A stretch of DNA of 63,936 nt from Acidobacteriota bacterium (GTDB taxonomy: Bacteria; Acidobacteriota; Thermoanaerobaculia; Multivoradales; Multivoraceae), in the NCBI GenBank assembly GCA_003388555.1, contig QQVD01000073.1:1-63936 (forward strand), given 5' to 3'. Shown here piece by piece: positions 25,402 to 34,624 of this stretch (positions are counted from its first letter, which is position 1; each line of letters opens with the position of its first letter). The notes below the pieces were generated by a model. It was not told where the DNA came from and searched no databases. It worked only from the letters and a program-made list of their open reading frames with translations. A program made the translations under genes and the position numbers.

Positions 25402-26592
25402 ATGAGCCGCAGGAAGACCTTGCATTCGCTGGCCGCCGCCTGGGCGATGGCCATCACGCTGGCGCCGGCCGCCTCCGCGGCGCGCCTCGAGTTCGATCGC
25501 GAGGCCTACGAGTTCCGCGAGGATGCCGGCATCGTCTTCGCGACCCTGCGCCTGGTCGACTGCGCCGCGCCGCGTCCGTCCGGCTCGGTGAGGGTCGAGG
25601 TGGTGGCCGCCGACGGCAGCGCCCGCGAGGGTGTCGACTTCTACGGCTACGCCGCCGGGCCGATCGGCACTCCCGACGACGGGCAGTCGCCCTCCGGTGC
25701 GCCGCGCAGCTTCCGCACCCTCGAGGTGCCGATCCAGATCGTGCACGACGAGGAGAGCGAGGGCGACGAGAGCTTCGAGCTGCGGGTGCGAATGCCGGAG
25801 CAGGCGGCCCTCGGCTGCGACGACTCGGCCTCCGCCGCGCCGCTCTCGACCAGCGCCGCGGCGACGGTGACGCTGGTCGACGTGCCGTTCGATCAGTCGA
25901 CCGTCGGCTTCCTGCGCTCCGAGCTACGCGTCACCGAGACCGATCCGCCGCAGCGGCGCATGGCGCGCTTCGTCGTCGAGCGCACCAGCGGCCGGCAGCC
26001 GATCAGCGTCGTCTGCCAGACGACTCGTGGCGGCAGCGCCGCCGAGGGCGAGGACTTCGCCCCGGTCGCCGAGGTGCTGGCCTGGGGCGAGGGCGACTCG
26101 TCGTCGCGCGACTGCCTGGTGCCGGTGCTCTCCGACGACCTCGGTGAGACCGCGGAGACGGTCGCCGTGGCGCTGCAGGTGGTCGCCGGCGAGGCGGTCG
26201 CCCTGGCGGCCTCGCGTGCCACCCTGCACATCGACGACGACGACTCGCCCGGGCGGGTGCAGTTCGAGAGCACCCGCTTCCTGGCGCGCGAGTCCGACGG
26301 CCGGGCGGTCGTGCGGCTGCTGCGCCGTGGCGGCACCGAGGGCGCCGTCGAGGTGCGTGTGCTGGCGCTCGGGCGTGAGGCCGAAGAGGGGGTCGACTAC
26401 CTGCCGCCGCGTTCGACCGCGCGCTGGGAGGACGGCGAGCAGGGACCGCTCGAGGTCGAGCTGCCTCTGGTGCGCGACGCCGAGCGCGAGCCCTCCGAGA
26501 GCATCGTGCTGTCGCTCGAGATGGTCAGCGCCGAACCGCTGCTCGGCGACCTGCGCAACGCGATCATCGAGATCGAGGACCGCGGCGACTGA
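25402..26592 (+). CDS. secreted Calx-beta repeat protein
   Basis: A 396-residue exported protein: signal peptide (about 1-27, ending PAASAARLEF), then three Calx-beta domains (about 28-155, 165-280 and 285-395). Each has the calcium-binding style pattern of an early E.AG or E.DG, a mid EGVDF or EGVDY, and a late strand with DxxxExxE. ATG 25402 has GGAGG seven bases upstream; the GTG at 25366 overlaps the previous stop but has no such site. It is the last gene of the cytochrome operon and may be a calcium-dependent surface or scaffold part. It ends 28 bases from the convergent acylase gene. Confidence 0.8.
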   Translation: MSRRKTLHSLAAAWAMAITLAPAASAARLEFDREAYEFREDAGIVFATLRLVDCAAPRPSGSVRVEVVAADGSAREGVDFYGYAAGPIGTPDDGQSPSGAPRSFRTLEVPIQIVHDEESEGDESFELRVRMPEQAALGCDDSASAAPLSTSAAATVTLVDVPFDQSTVGFLRSELRVTETDPPQRRMARFVVERTSGRQPISVVCQTTRGGSAAEGEDFAPVAEVLAWGEGDSSSRDCLVPVLSDDLGETAETVAVALQVVAGEAVALAASRATLHIDDDDSPGRVQFESTRFLARESDGRAVVRLLRRGGTEGAVEVRVLALGREAEEGVDYLPPRSTARWEDGEQGPLEVELPLVRDAEREPSESIVLSLEMVSAEPLLGDLRNAIIEIEDRGD

Positions 26593-26620
26593 ACAGGCGC
26601 CGCGTCAGCGGGTGCGCGCG

Positions 26621-28897
26621 TTACGGCGCCTTGTCGAGCACCGTCCGGCTGGTGGTGTGCCCGGCCAGCTCCTCGGGGCGCCAGCGGGTCGGCTTGAGCT
26701 CGCGCTGACTGAACAGCTTCTCCGCCTGGTCGGCGAAGTGCGGCGAGTCGGGGCGGTCGCTCTGGCCCAGCGGCAGGTACATCCACGACTGCGGCGGCTC
26801 GGTCATCACCACCACCTGGGTCGAGGTCTGGCCGCTGCGGCCCCAGCGGGTGAAGTCGTCGCGCTCGGCGCCGTAGCCCATGTTGCGCAGGGTGGTGGTG
26901 CCGCCGCGGCCACCGCCACCGCCGACCGGCCACGACTGCTCGCCGCGGCCCACCCGGTAGCGGTCGCCGTAGGTCGCCTGCAGCGAGCCGTACTTTTCGA
27001 CCAGCACGTCCATGGCGCGGGCGAAGGCGTCGACCAGCAGACCCGATTCGGCGGCGTCGAGCTCGATCTCCGGCGCCTCGCGGCGCTGCACCGCGGTCAG
27101 GTAGAGCTGGTCGATCTCGTCGCCGAGCGCGGCGCCGGCGTCGCGGTTCTCCTCGGCGAAGACCTGCTCCTTCCACAGGTCGAACTTCAGCGCGCCGCTC
27201 GAGTCGGCCTGCAGCGCGCCGTTCCATCCCAGCAGGTCGTCGATCGCGGCGTCGTAGTGCTGGTGCTCGGCGTAGCGCGCCTCGCCGACCGCCTCGTGCG
27301 CCTGGCGCAGCGCCTCGAGCCAGCGCTCGGCGCCGTAGGGCTGCACGTCGTTGATGTAGGCCATCGCCTCCTCGGCGGTCACCGAGTCGTCGCCGGCGAG
27401 CAGCTCGACGGCGCGCGCTCCGCGCTGGTTGGTCCAGCCGGCGCGCTCGCGGCCGTAGCCGGGGCCGCTGAACAGGTAGTCGACGTGGTCGGCGAGCTGG
27501 AACGGGCTCTCGGGCATCATCGCGTCGGGCGGGATGTTGCAGTTCTGCATCCAGCCCTGGCGTGGGTTGAGGACCTGCAGGTGATCGCTCGCCGGATGGA
27601 AGCCGTTCCACTCGCTGGCCGAGGTGCTGCCGTCCACCGGCAGGCTCCAGTCGAAGCCCGCGGGGCGGCGCGGCACCCGACCGGTGCGCTGGTAGTAGAT
27701 GTTGCCCGAGGTGTCGGCGACCATGACGTTCTGGGGGAAGAGGGTGAGGCTGTCCATCGCCGCCACCGCGCCGGTGTAGTCCTCGGCGAGGTTGAAGGTG
27801 CGCCACGCCTCGAGAGTCACCAGGTCGCCGTAGGCGATCCTGGCGGCGAACGCCTCGTCGCCCTGCTGGGCGATCAGCGGCCCGTGATGCGGCGAGAACC
27901 ACAGGGTGTGGGTCTGCGCTCCGGCGCCCTGGACCGCCAGCTCCACGGTGCGCGCTTCGAGCGGCAGCCACTGCCCGTCGTAGAGCATCTCCGGCGCCGG
28001 CTGCTGGTCGGCGGTCGAGTCGCCCGACAGGTTGCGCACCTTCAGGCGGTAGACGTCGGCGGTGTCGGGGCCGCCGGTGGTCATCGCCCAGGCGACGTCC
28101 CGGTTGTGGCCGAGGCCGATGTAGGGCGATCCGGCCAGCGAGACGCCCGAGCCGACCAGCTCGCCGGCGTGCACCCGCAGCTCCCAGAAGCGTGACGGCC
28201 CCTCCCAGGCCAGGTGCGGATCGATGGCGAGGATCGCGGCGCCTTCGGCGCTGCGCTCGGGGGCGATCGCGAACTGGTTCGAGCCGCGCGCGGTGCGCTC
28301 CCATTCGGGACGCACTCCGGAGCGCACCAGATCCTCGTAGGCCTCGTCGATCGACCAGTTGTAGAGGAAGAGGCGGCCGAAGGCGAGCACCATCGCCTCG
28401 TCGACCTGGCGTCCCCGCCACCACTCGGGCACGTCGTCCGGGTGGGCGACGTAGAAGTCGTTGATCCCCCGCGTGAAGGCGGCGATCTCGGCGCGCAGCG
28501 GGTCCTGCATCTCGGCGAAGCGCCGCTGGCCGATGGCGTAGTGGTCCCACATGTGCGCCCGCAGGTCCGAAGGCACCGCGGCCTCGCCGACCACCGAGGC
28601 GTACTCGCCGATGGCGATCATCAGGTTGTGCAGCAGCTGGGTGGGCCGGTCCTCCGCCTGCGCCCATCCCATCGCGTAGAGACCGCCGACGATCGTCGGC
28701 GAGTAGATGTGGGCGACACCCCACTCGTCGCGGTAGAGCACCGTCTGGCCGGCGTCGTCACCGGCGCCGGGCAAGGCCTGGCCGTCGACTCCGCCACCGC
28801 GATCGCAGGCGAGCGGCAGCGCCAGCGTCAGCAGCGTCAGGAGGGCTGCCGCGCGAGCGGCGACGGGGGAGGCGGTCGGGTGGCTCGGCGACGGCAT
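26621..28897 (-). CDS. penicillin-acylase-family Ntn hydrolase lipoprotein
   Basis: A 758-residue protein of the penicillin amidase/acyl-homoserine-lactone acylase family. Start ATG 28897 has GGAGG at good spacing. The leader ends in lipobox LPLAC, so it is probably lipid-anchored. The alpha part carries GVAHIYSPT and GWAQAEDR. The predicted autocatalytic nucleophile is Ser about 206 in ARGSNQFAI, where the precursor would be cut, and the beta part has SPYIGLGHNRDVAWAMT. Substrates may be acyl amides such as quorum signals or acylated peptides; the sequence does not decide. It is a full-length family member. Confidence 0.88.
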   Translation of the reverse strand: MPSPSHPTASPVAARAAALLTLLTLALPLACDRGGGVDGQALPGAGDDAGQTVLYRDEWGVAHIYSPTIVGGLYAMGWAQAEDRPTQLLHNLMIAIGEYASVVGEAAVPSDLRAHMWDHYAIGQRRFAEMQDPLRAEIAAFTRGINDFYVAHPDDVPEWWRGRQVDEAMVLAFGRLFLYNWSIDEAYEDLVRSGVRPEWERTARGSNQFAIAPERSAEGAAILAIDPHLAWEGPSRFWELRVHAGELVGSGVSLAGSPYIGLGHNRDVAWAMTTGGPDTADVYRLKVRNLSGDSTADQQPAPEMLYDGQWLPLEARTVELAVQGAGAQTHTLWFSPHHGPLIAQQGDEAFAARIAYGDLVTLEAWRTFNLAEDYTGAVAAMDSLTLFPQNVMVADTSGNIYYQRTGRVPRRPAGFDWSLPVDGSTSASEWNGFHPASDHLQVLNPRQGWMQNCNIPPDAMMPESPFQLADHVDYLFSGPGYGRERAGWTNQRGARAVELLAGDDSVTAEEAMAYINDVQPYGAERWLEALRQAHEAVGEARYAEHQHYDAAIDDLLGWNGALQADSSGALKFDLWKEQVFAEENRDAGAALGDEIDQLYLTAVQRREAPEIELDAAESGLLVDAFARAMDVLVEKYGSLQATYGDRYRVGRGEQSWPVGGGGGRGGTTTLRNMGYGAERDDFTRWGRSGQTSTQVVVMTEPPQSWMYLPLGQSDRPDSPHFADQAEKLFSQRELKPTRWRPEELAGHTTSRTVLDKAP

Positions 28898-29020
28898 GGT
28901 GCATCCTCCTCGAGGAACGCACGGCGGCCGCCCGCCCTTTTGCCGGGTGGGCTCCTCCGACCGCGTTCTCACATGGCTGGTGCGCTTCAGCCTAGCAGCG
29001 CCGCGCTCGGCGACGTCGAC

Positions 29021-30223
29021 TCAGGCGGGCGCGGCGGCGAGCGCCATCGCCTGGCGGTGGGCCAGCTTCCACGCCTTCAGCGTGGCCGCGAACTCGCGCC
29101 GCACCTGGCGCAGCTTGGCCTCCACCTCGCGGCGCTGCTCGCTGCTGCGATGCATCTTCGCGCGCGCCTGGCGGGTCGACTCGTTGAGCAGGGTGCGCAG
29201 CTGCAGGTGCAGCTCCTCGGCCTTGGCGTCGAGCTCGCGCAGCCAGGAGGCGAGGGTGTCCGAGAGCTCGACGCGGTCCTCGGCGATTCGGCGCTCGATC
29301 TGGCGCTGGCGCTCGCGCAGCCTGGCGAGGCGGATCGTCTCGGCCGGGATGCGGCGGAGGTTCGAGGCCAGGCCGACCTTGGAGAGCGTCCAGATCACCC
29401 ACTTGGTGGGATCGAACTGCCAGAAGCGCACGCCGTTGCGGTAGTCGGTCTGGAAGGCGTGGTGGTAGTTGTGGTACCCCTCGCCGAAGGTGAACAGGGC
29501 GAGCAGGCCGTTGTCGCGCGACGACGCCTCGCTGTCGTACGGCCGCGAGCCGATCGAGTGCGCCAGCGAGTTGATGAACCAGGTCATGTGGTGCACCGCG
29601 ACGATGCGGATGGTGCCGCCGAAGAGGAAGCCGGAGAGCACGCCCACCAGCACGTCGCGCCCGGTGAAGGCGTACCAGCCGGCACCCACCGCCATCGGCA
29701 CGAAGAAGCCCATGACGATGGCGATCGGCACGTACCAGCGCTCCTGCCAGGCGAGGATCGGGTCGCGCCGCAGGTCCTCGACGTTGTCGTGGCGCAGCCG
29801 CGGGTCGACCTTCACCAGCAGCCAGCCCATGTGCGCCCACCAGAAGCCGCGGGCGATGCTGTGCGGGTCGTGCGGGTCGCCGTCCTGGTCGGTGTGCTTG
29901 TGGTGGTGGCGGTGCTCGGCGCTCCACTTCAGCGCCGACATCTGGAAGGCGCCGGCCCCGAACAGGCAGACGAACAGCCGCACCGGCCACTTGGCCTGGT
30001 AGGCGCGGTGCGAGAAGAGCCGGTGGTAGCCCACCGTGATGCTCATCCCGGTGAGATACATCATCGCAACGAAGAGGACGAGCTCGAACCAGCCCACCGG
30101 GAAGCTCCAGGCGAACCAGGGGCCGCCGATCAGCGAGACGACCAGGGTCGAGAAGAGGAAGATGGTGGTGACCCAGGAGATCCCGACGATCTCGAGCGGC
30201 TGGCGCGGCGATTCGCTGGACAT
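29021..30223 (-). CDS. acyl-CoA/fatty acid desaturase with C-terminal coiled coil
   Basis: A 400-residue membrane di-iron desaturase. The three His boxes are HRLFSH, EHRHHHKHT and EGYHNYHH, separated by four hydrophobic spans. The stearoyl-CoA delta-9 desaturase pattern is complete by about residue 288. A charged helical extension of about 110 residues (288-398), rich in Arg/Glu heptads, follows; most bacterial members lack it. It would introduce a cis double bond into membrane acyl chains, using an electron donor not encoded nearby. It stands alone on the minus strand. Confidence 0.9.
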   Translation of the reverse strand: MSSESPRQPLEIVGISWVTTIFLFSTLVVSLIGGPWFAWSFPVGWFELVLFVAMMYLTGMSITVGYHRLFSHRAYQAKWPVRLFVCLFGAGAFQMSALKWSAEHRHHHKHTDQDGDPHDPHSIARGFWWAHMGWLLVKVDPRLRHDNVEDLRRDPILAWQERWYVPIAIVMGFFVPMAVGAGWYAFTGRDVLVGVLSGFLFGGTIRIVAVHHMTWFINSLAHSIGSRPYDSEASSRDNGLLALFTFGEGYHNYHHAFQTDYRNGVRFWQFDPTKWVIWTLSKVGLASNLRRIPAETIRLARLRERQRQIERRIAEDRVELSDTLASWLRELDAKAEELHLQLRTLLNESTRQARAKMHRSSEQRREVEAKLRQVRREFAATLKAWKLAHRQAMALAAAPA

Positions 30224-30292
30224 GAGGGGTATCTTGTTCCTTGTCTGAGAGCGTTACTGGTGCCTTCCCACGCGGAACGTGGAAGCGTCGTC

Positions 30293-30313
30293 CTGCCGTC
30301 CTACGGATGGCAG
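30293..30313. other. near-perfect stem-loop between the sugar operon and the desaturase gene
   Basis: CTGCCGTCC / GGATGGCAG with a 3-base loop and one mismatched pair. It lies downstream of the DUF4910 stop and 70 bases upstream of the desaturase start. It has no T-run on either strand; it may be a terminator hairpin or a regulatory site. The remaining ~215-base gap shows no gene. Confidence 0.3.
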
Positions 30314-30438
30314 CGGCGAAATGGTTCGCGAACCCTCCTCGCGATCCCGCCGCCCGTGACCCCAGATCGTACCACCCGCGTCCGAGCCCTCGTCACGGGA
30401 CGGTCAGGCGACGTCGACACGGTCTCCGACCGGAGTCC

Positions 30439-31836
30439 TTACCCGTGGGTGCGGGGCGCCATTCCCGCCGCGCCGGCGGCCGGGCCGCGATCGCCGGCGC
30501 GCAGCAGCTGCGCCTCCTCCAGCGCCGCGGCGGCGTGCGCCAGGTCGGTGAAGGCGATCCCCGAGCGTTCGGCGACGTCGAGCAGCGAGCGGCCGCCGTC
30601 GCTCTGGTTGAGCATCCACAGCAGGGCCTGCTCGCGCTCGCGTCCCGAGCTGGCGCCGCCGAGGGACCCGTAGAGCCCGCGCCGTCCCAGTTGCGGCTCG
30701 CCGTAGGGGCTGAGGTTGCGGTAGCTGCGGTCTGCCTCGAGGGCGGCGAGCACGGCGAGGTAGGCCTGCACCGAGCGGCCGAGGCTGGCCGCGCTGACGA
30801 AGTCGAGGTCGTCACCCGAGGTGTGGTACTCGGGGTAGCGGCCCCACGGCGTGCGGGTCAGCGAACCGACCGGCAGATCGAAGCCCGGCGAGCAGTACTG
30901 GCGCTCGTCGTAGCCGAAGGGCGAGAAGGGCTCGATCTCGAGGGGCTGGTCGAGGGCGGCGAAGGCGCAGCGCACGGCGCGGTCGATGGGCGCCTCGCGG
31001 CGGCTGCGCTTGTAGTGGAAGCCGCCGCGGTCGCCGAGGTTCGCCGCCACCAGGCCGTGCGCCACCCTTCCCGAGCAGTCGGGGTTGCGCGCCAGCCAGC
31101 AGATCGCGCCGATGGTGCCGGGCACGAAGAGCAGGCGGTAGCTGAAGCGCCGCTGCGCCCGCTGCAGCTTCGCCAGCACCGCGGCGACCTCGGCGAGCAC
31201 CGCGACGCCCGAGAGATTGTCGTTGCACAGCTGCGGATGGCAGACGTGGGTCGACAGCAGCACCTCGCGCGGATCGGCGCCCGGCAGGAAGAGCTCGCCG
31301 TAGGTCAGCGACCCGGCCTCGTCGAGGGTCGAGTCGATGCACACCTCGTACTCGCCCTCCGGCAGCGCCTGACGCTGACGGTGGGTGAGGCAGAAGCCCC
31401 AGCGCCGGGCGTAGTAGGAGGTGCGGTAGGGGATGCGGTCGGGCTGCTCGGGCAGCGAGTGCAGGTGCTCGTCGAGCTCCTGGCGCGACACCCTGCCGCG
31501 GAACGGCTCGCTGTAGGAGAGCAGATGCAGGCCGTGCTCGGCGAGGTCGATCACCTTGTCGCCGCCGGGGCCGCGCACCCAGGCCTCGCGCACGTTCCAC
31601 TCGGGCGGCACCTCCCAGTCGAGTGCCCGGTCGCCGCTCGGCACCTCGTGGGTGATCCAGGCGTCGTTGCCGTTCAGCTCCAGTCCCTCGCGCACCGCCG
31701 CGAGGGTGGCGCGCACCCCGTCGCCGGTGATGCTGCGCAGGATCGGATAGAGCGACTCGACCAGGCCGAGCGCGCTGCGACCGGCGGCGTCGACGTCGAG
31801 CGCCTCCAGGCGCTCGAGCAGTGCCGGGACGGGCAT
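30439..31836 (-). CDS. DUF4910 aminopeptidase-like protein
   Basis: A 465-residue protein of the DUF4910 family, which has an M28-type zinc aminopeptidase fold with a swivelling insert and a C-terminal winged helix. Visible marks are STHVCHPQLCNDNLSG (His/Asp metal ligands), FGYDERQYCSPGFDLPVG, and EYHTSGDDLDF near residue 340. The last 80 residues match a winged-helix fold. It starts at ATG 31836, one base into the rfbC stop. Family members are found in cell-surface sugar clusters, as here, but their substrate is not established. Confidence 0.8.
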   Translation of the reverse strand: MPVPALLERLEALDVDAAGRSALGLVESLYPILRSITGDGVRATLAAVREGLELNGNDAWITHEVPSGDRALDWEVPPEWNVREAWVRGPGGDKVIDLAEHGLHLLSYSEPFRGRVSRQELDEHLHSLPEQPDRIPYRTSYYARRWGFCLTHRQRQALPEGEYEVCIDSTLDEAGSLTYGELFLPGADPREVLLSTHVCHPQLCNDNLSGVAVLAEVAAVLAKLQRAQRRFSYRLLFVPGTIGAICWLARNPDCSGRVAHGLVAANLGDRGGFHYKRSRREAPIDRAVRCAFAALDQPLEIEPFSPFGYDERQYCSPGFDLPVGSLTRTPWGRYPEYHTSGDDLDFVSAASLGRSVQAYLAVLAALEADRSYRNLSPYGEPQLGRRGLYGSLGGASSGREREQALLWMLNQSDGGRSLLDVAERSGIAFTDLAHAAAALEEAQLLRAGDRGPAAGAAGMAPRTHG

Positions 31837-32399
31837 CAGGTCGTGCCCCCGAACAGGTCCTTCTCGGGCAGCTCGCGCAGCCGCGGCAGGTCGCGGTCCT
31901 TCTGCGACAGGAGCTCGGGCTCGGCGGGCCAGCGCACGCCGATCTCGGGGTCGTCCCAGCGCACGCCGGCGCCGGCGTCCGGGGCGTAGGCGACGTTCAT
32001 CTGGTAGGCGATCCAGGTGTCGTCCGCGAGGGTGAGGAAGCCGTGGGCGCAGCCCTCGGGGATCCACAGCTGCCGCGGCCGCTCGGCGGTCAGCTCGACA
32101 CCCAGCCAACGCCCGAAGCTCGGCGAGTCCCGCCGCAGGTCGACGGCGACGTCGAAGAGAGCGCCGCGGATGCAGCGCACCAGCTTCGCCTCGGCGTGCG
32201 GCGCGCGCTGGTAGTGCAGGCCGCGCAGGGTGCCGCGACGCCGGTTGATCGACTGGCTGCACTGCTCGACGTGCGGGTCGAGGCCGTGACGGCGCATGGC
32301 GTCGCGGCAGAAGGTGCGCGCGAAGGCTCCCCGTTCGTCCTCGAACGTCTCCAGGTCGATCAGGAAGACCCCTGGGATCTCGAGCTCCTCGAACCTCAA
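31836..32399 (-). CDS. rfbC: dTDP/CDP-4-dehydro-6-deoxysugar epimerase (RfbC family)
   Basis: A 187-residue cupin of the RfbC family, which epimerises C3 and/or C5 of 4-keto-6-deoxy nucleotide sugars. Motifs: ETFEDERGAFARTF, QCSQSINRRRGTLRGLHYQ (with the substrate-binding Arg and catalytic His region), LWIPEGCAHGFL and YQMNVAY. TTG 32399 with GGGAG eight bases upstream gives the family length; an ATG at 32486 would overlap the methyltransferase gene by 52 bases and add unrelated residues. With rfbF rather than rfbA nearby, the true substrate is probably CDP-linked. Confidence 0.88.
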   Translation of the reverse strand: MRFEELEIPGVFLIDLETFEDERGAFARTFCRDAMRRHGLDPHVEQCSQSINRRRGTLRGLHYQRAPHAEAKLVRCIRGALFDVAVDLRRDSPSFGRWLGVELTAERPRQLWIPEGCAHGFLTLADDTWIAYQMNVAYAPDAGAGVRWDDPEIGVRWPAEPELLSQKDRDLPRLRELPEKDLFGGTT

Positions 32400-32434
32400 C
32401 GCCGTAGCTCCCCGTTTCGAAAGCGCCGCGGCTC

Positions 32435-33754
32435 TCAGTCGAGCACCGTCAGCCGCGGGACGGCGACCACGAACCGGCCGCCCCACGAGCGTACCGCGCT
32501 CATCTGCTCGGCGATCTCGGCGCGCAGGTTCCAGGGCAGGATGAGCACGAAGTCGGGCCGGGTCTCGGCGATCGCCTCCGGCGCTCGGATCGGGATGCGG
32601 CTGCCGGGCAGGAAGCGGCCCTGCTTGTGCGGCGAGAGGTCGACGGTGAAGGGCAGCAGGTCGGGCCGCACGCCGCAGTAGTTGAGCAGGGTGTTGCCCT
32701 TGGCGGGGGCGCCGTAGCCGACCACCGTGCGCCCGGCGTCGGCCTGCTCGATGAGGAAGCTCAGCAGCTGGCGCTTCACCGCCGCGACGCGCGGCGCGAA
32801 GTGGCGGTAGGTCGCGGGATCGTCGAGCCCGTACCGGCGCTCGCGGCGCAGCAGCTCGTCGACCGCGGGGCGGGTCGCCAGGCGCTCCGCGGTCTCGGCC
32901 TCGGGCGCGTCGTCGCGGCGGCAGAAGATGCGCAGCGACCCACCGTGCGTCGGCACCTCCTCGACGTCGAAGACCACCAGACCGTGCGCCGCCAGCACCC
33001 GCTGCGCGGCGAGCAGCGAGTAGTAGGAGAAGTGCTCGTGGTAGATGGTGTCGAACTGCACCTCGTCGAGCAGCCGCATCAGGTGCGGCGCCTCGATGGT
33101 GAGCACCCCGCCCGGCGCCAGCAGGGCACGCAGGCCGGCGGTGAAGTCGCGCAGGTCCGGCACGTGGGCGAAGACGTTGTTGGCCACCACCAGGTCGGCG
33201 GCGCGACCGAGGAGCGGCGCCGCGCTGCTGTCGAAGTGGCCGGCGTCGCCGCGGCTGTCGCAGCTCGGGTCGAGCTCGCCGGCGACCACCGCCGCGCCGA
33301 CCTCGGCGCCGAGGAAGCGGTTGATCGTCGGGATGCCCGCCTGCTCGGCGACCCGGGCGACGTTGCTCGCCGGCTCGATGCCGAGCACCGGAACGCCGGC
33401 GTCACGGAAGTACTGCAGCAGATAGCCGTCGTTGCTCGCCACCTCGACCACCAGCGAGCCCTCGTCGAGGCCGAAGCGCCGGCGTTGCGCCTCGGTGTAG
33501 CGGCGGGCGTGCTCGAGCCAGCTGCTCGAGTACGAGGAGAAGTAGGCGTAGTCGCTGAAGATCGCCTCGGCGCTCGCCATCGCCGGCAGCTGCACCAGCA
33601 GACACCCGGTGCACAGGAAGGTGCACAGGGGATGGTGCGCCTCGGGCTCCAGCAGTGCCTCGGGCTCGAGGTAGGAGTTGGCCAGCGGCGCCGCGCCGAG
33701 GTCGACGACCACCTGCTCGAGCGGCGCCGCGCAGAAGCGGCAGACGTAGCTCAC
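32435..33754 (-). CDS. nucleotide-sugar C-methyltransferase (TylC3-type)
   Basis: A 439-residue SAM-dependent enzyme with the three-part layout of sugar C-3 methyltransferases. An N-terminal zinc-binding part carries CRFC and CTGC (about residues 5-55). The SAM-binding domain has VVEVASNDGYLLQYF near 100 and IYHEHFSYYS near 205. A C-terminal domain includes VGYGAPAKGNTLLNY near 320. It adds a methyl to a 4-keto-6-deoxysugar to make a branched sugar. The start overlaps the rfbF stop by ATGA. Confidence 0.87.
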   Translation of the reverse strand: MSYVCRFCAAPLEQVVVDLGAAPLANSYLEPEALLEPEAHHPLCTFLCTGCLLVQLPAMASAEAIFSDYAYFSSYSSSWLEHARRYTEAQRRRFGLDEGSLVVEVASNDGYLLQYFRDAGVPVLGIEPASNVARVAEQAGIPTINRFLGAEVGAAVVAGELDPSCDSRGDAGHFDSSAAPLLGRAADLVVANNVFAHVPDLRDFTAGLRALLAPGGVLTIEAPHLMRLLDEVQFDTIYHEHFSYYSLLAAQRVLAAHGLVVFDVEEVPTHGGSLRIFCRRDDAPEAETAERLATRPAVDELLRRERRYGLDDPATYRHFAPRVAAVKRQLLSFLIEQADAGRTVVGYGAPAKGNTLLNYCGVRPDLLPFTVDLSPHKQGRFLPGSRIPIRAPEAIAETRPDFVLILPWNLRAEIAEQMSAVRSWGGRFVVAVPRLTVLD

Positions 33755-34542
33755 CAGGTCTTCCAGGGGACCTCGCCACCGGACCAGATCTCGTTCAGGT
33801 GCAGGTAGTCGCGGTAGGTGTCCATCGGGTGCCAGAACTGCTCGTGCATGTAGACCGAGAGCTGACCGTCGCGGGCCAGCCGGCGCAGCGGCTCGCGTTC
33901 GAAGAAGAGCTGCGGATCGGCATCGAGGTAGTCGAAGACGCCCCGCTCGAGCACGAAGAAGCCTCCGCTGACGACGCCCTCGGCGGCCGGCTTCTCACGG
34001 AACTCGAGCACCGCCCCGTCCTCGGTGCGCATCTCGCCGTAGCGCGACGTCGGCCGCACCCCGGTGACGGTGGCCAGCCTGCCCTGGGCGCGGTGGAACG
34101 CGAGCTGCGCTCCGATGTCGACGTTGCCGACCGCGTCACCGTAGGTGAAGCAGAAGGTGTCGCTCTCGATGTAGCCCCGCACCCGCGCCAGGCGCGCTCC
34201 GGTGCCGCTGTGCAGACCGGTCTCGACCAGGGTGACCTTCCAGTCCTCGTCGCCGACGGTGTTGTGGTACTGCACCGGATCGCTGCGATCGAGGGTGACC
34301 GTGAAGTCGCGGTGCATCTCGTTGTAGCGCAGGAAGTACTGCTTGATCTCCCAGCCCTTGTAGCCGAGGCAGAGGATGAAGTGCCGGTGCCCGTGCTGGC
34401 GGTAGATCTTCATGATGTGCCAGAGGATCGGGTGCGGCCCGATCTCGACCATCGGCTTGGGGCGGTACTCGGTCTCCTCGCGCAGGCGGGTGCCCTGGCC
34501 GCCGCACAGGATGACGACGGGGATCTGTTCGGCTGGGGTCAT
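33751..34542 (-). CDS. rfbF: glucose-1-phosphate cytidylyltransferase
   Basis: A 263-residue nucleotidyltransferase that makes CDP-glucose from CTP and glucose-1-phosphate. It shows the pyrophosphorylase loop GGQGTRLREET, the RPKPMVEIG Lys site, CLGYKGWEIKQYF, TFCFTYGDAVGNVDI and the C-terminal WHPMDTYRDY, all RfbF signatures. It is the first gene of a four-gene minus-strand operon (rfbF, methyltransferase, rfbC, DUF4910). The CDP-glucose 4,6-dehydratase (rfbG) that should act next is not in the window. Confidence 0.92.
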   Translation of the reverse strand: MTPAEQIPVVILCGGQGTRLREETEYRPKPMVEIGPHPILWHIMKIYRQHGHRHFILCLGYKGWEIKQYFLRYNEMHRDFTVTLDRSDPVQYHNTVGDEDWKVTLVETGLHSGTGARLARVRGYIESDTFCFTYGDAVGNVDIGAQLAFHRAQGRLATVTGVRPTSRYGEMRTEDGAVLEFREKPAAEGVVSGGFFVLERGVFDYLDADPQLFFEREPLRRLARDGQLSVYMHEQFWHPMDTYRDYLHLNEIWSGGEVPWKTW

Positions 34543-34624
34543 CGGCGTCGATCGTGACGGTCGTGAGGTGGCGTCGGGCGCGGACGCGGCATCCTACCGT
34601 GGCGACCGCGGCTCCCCGCCGCCG

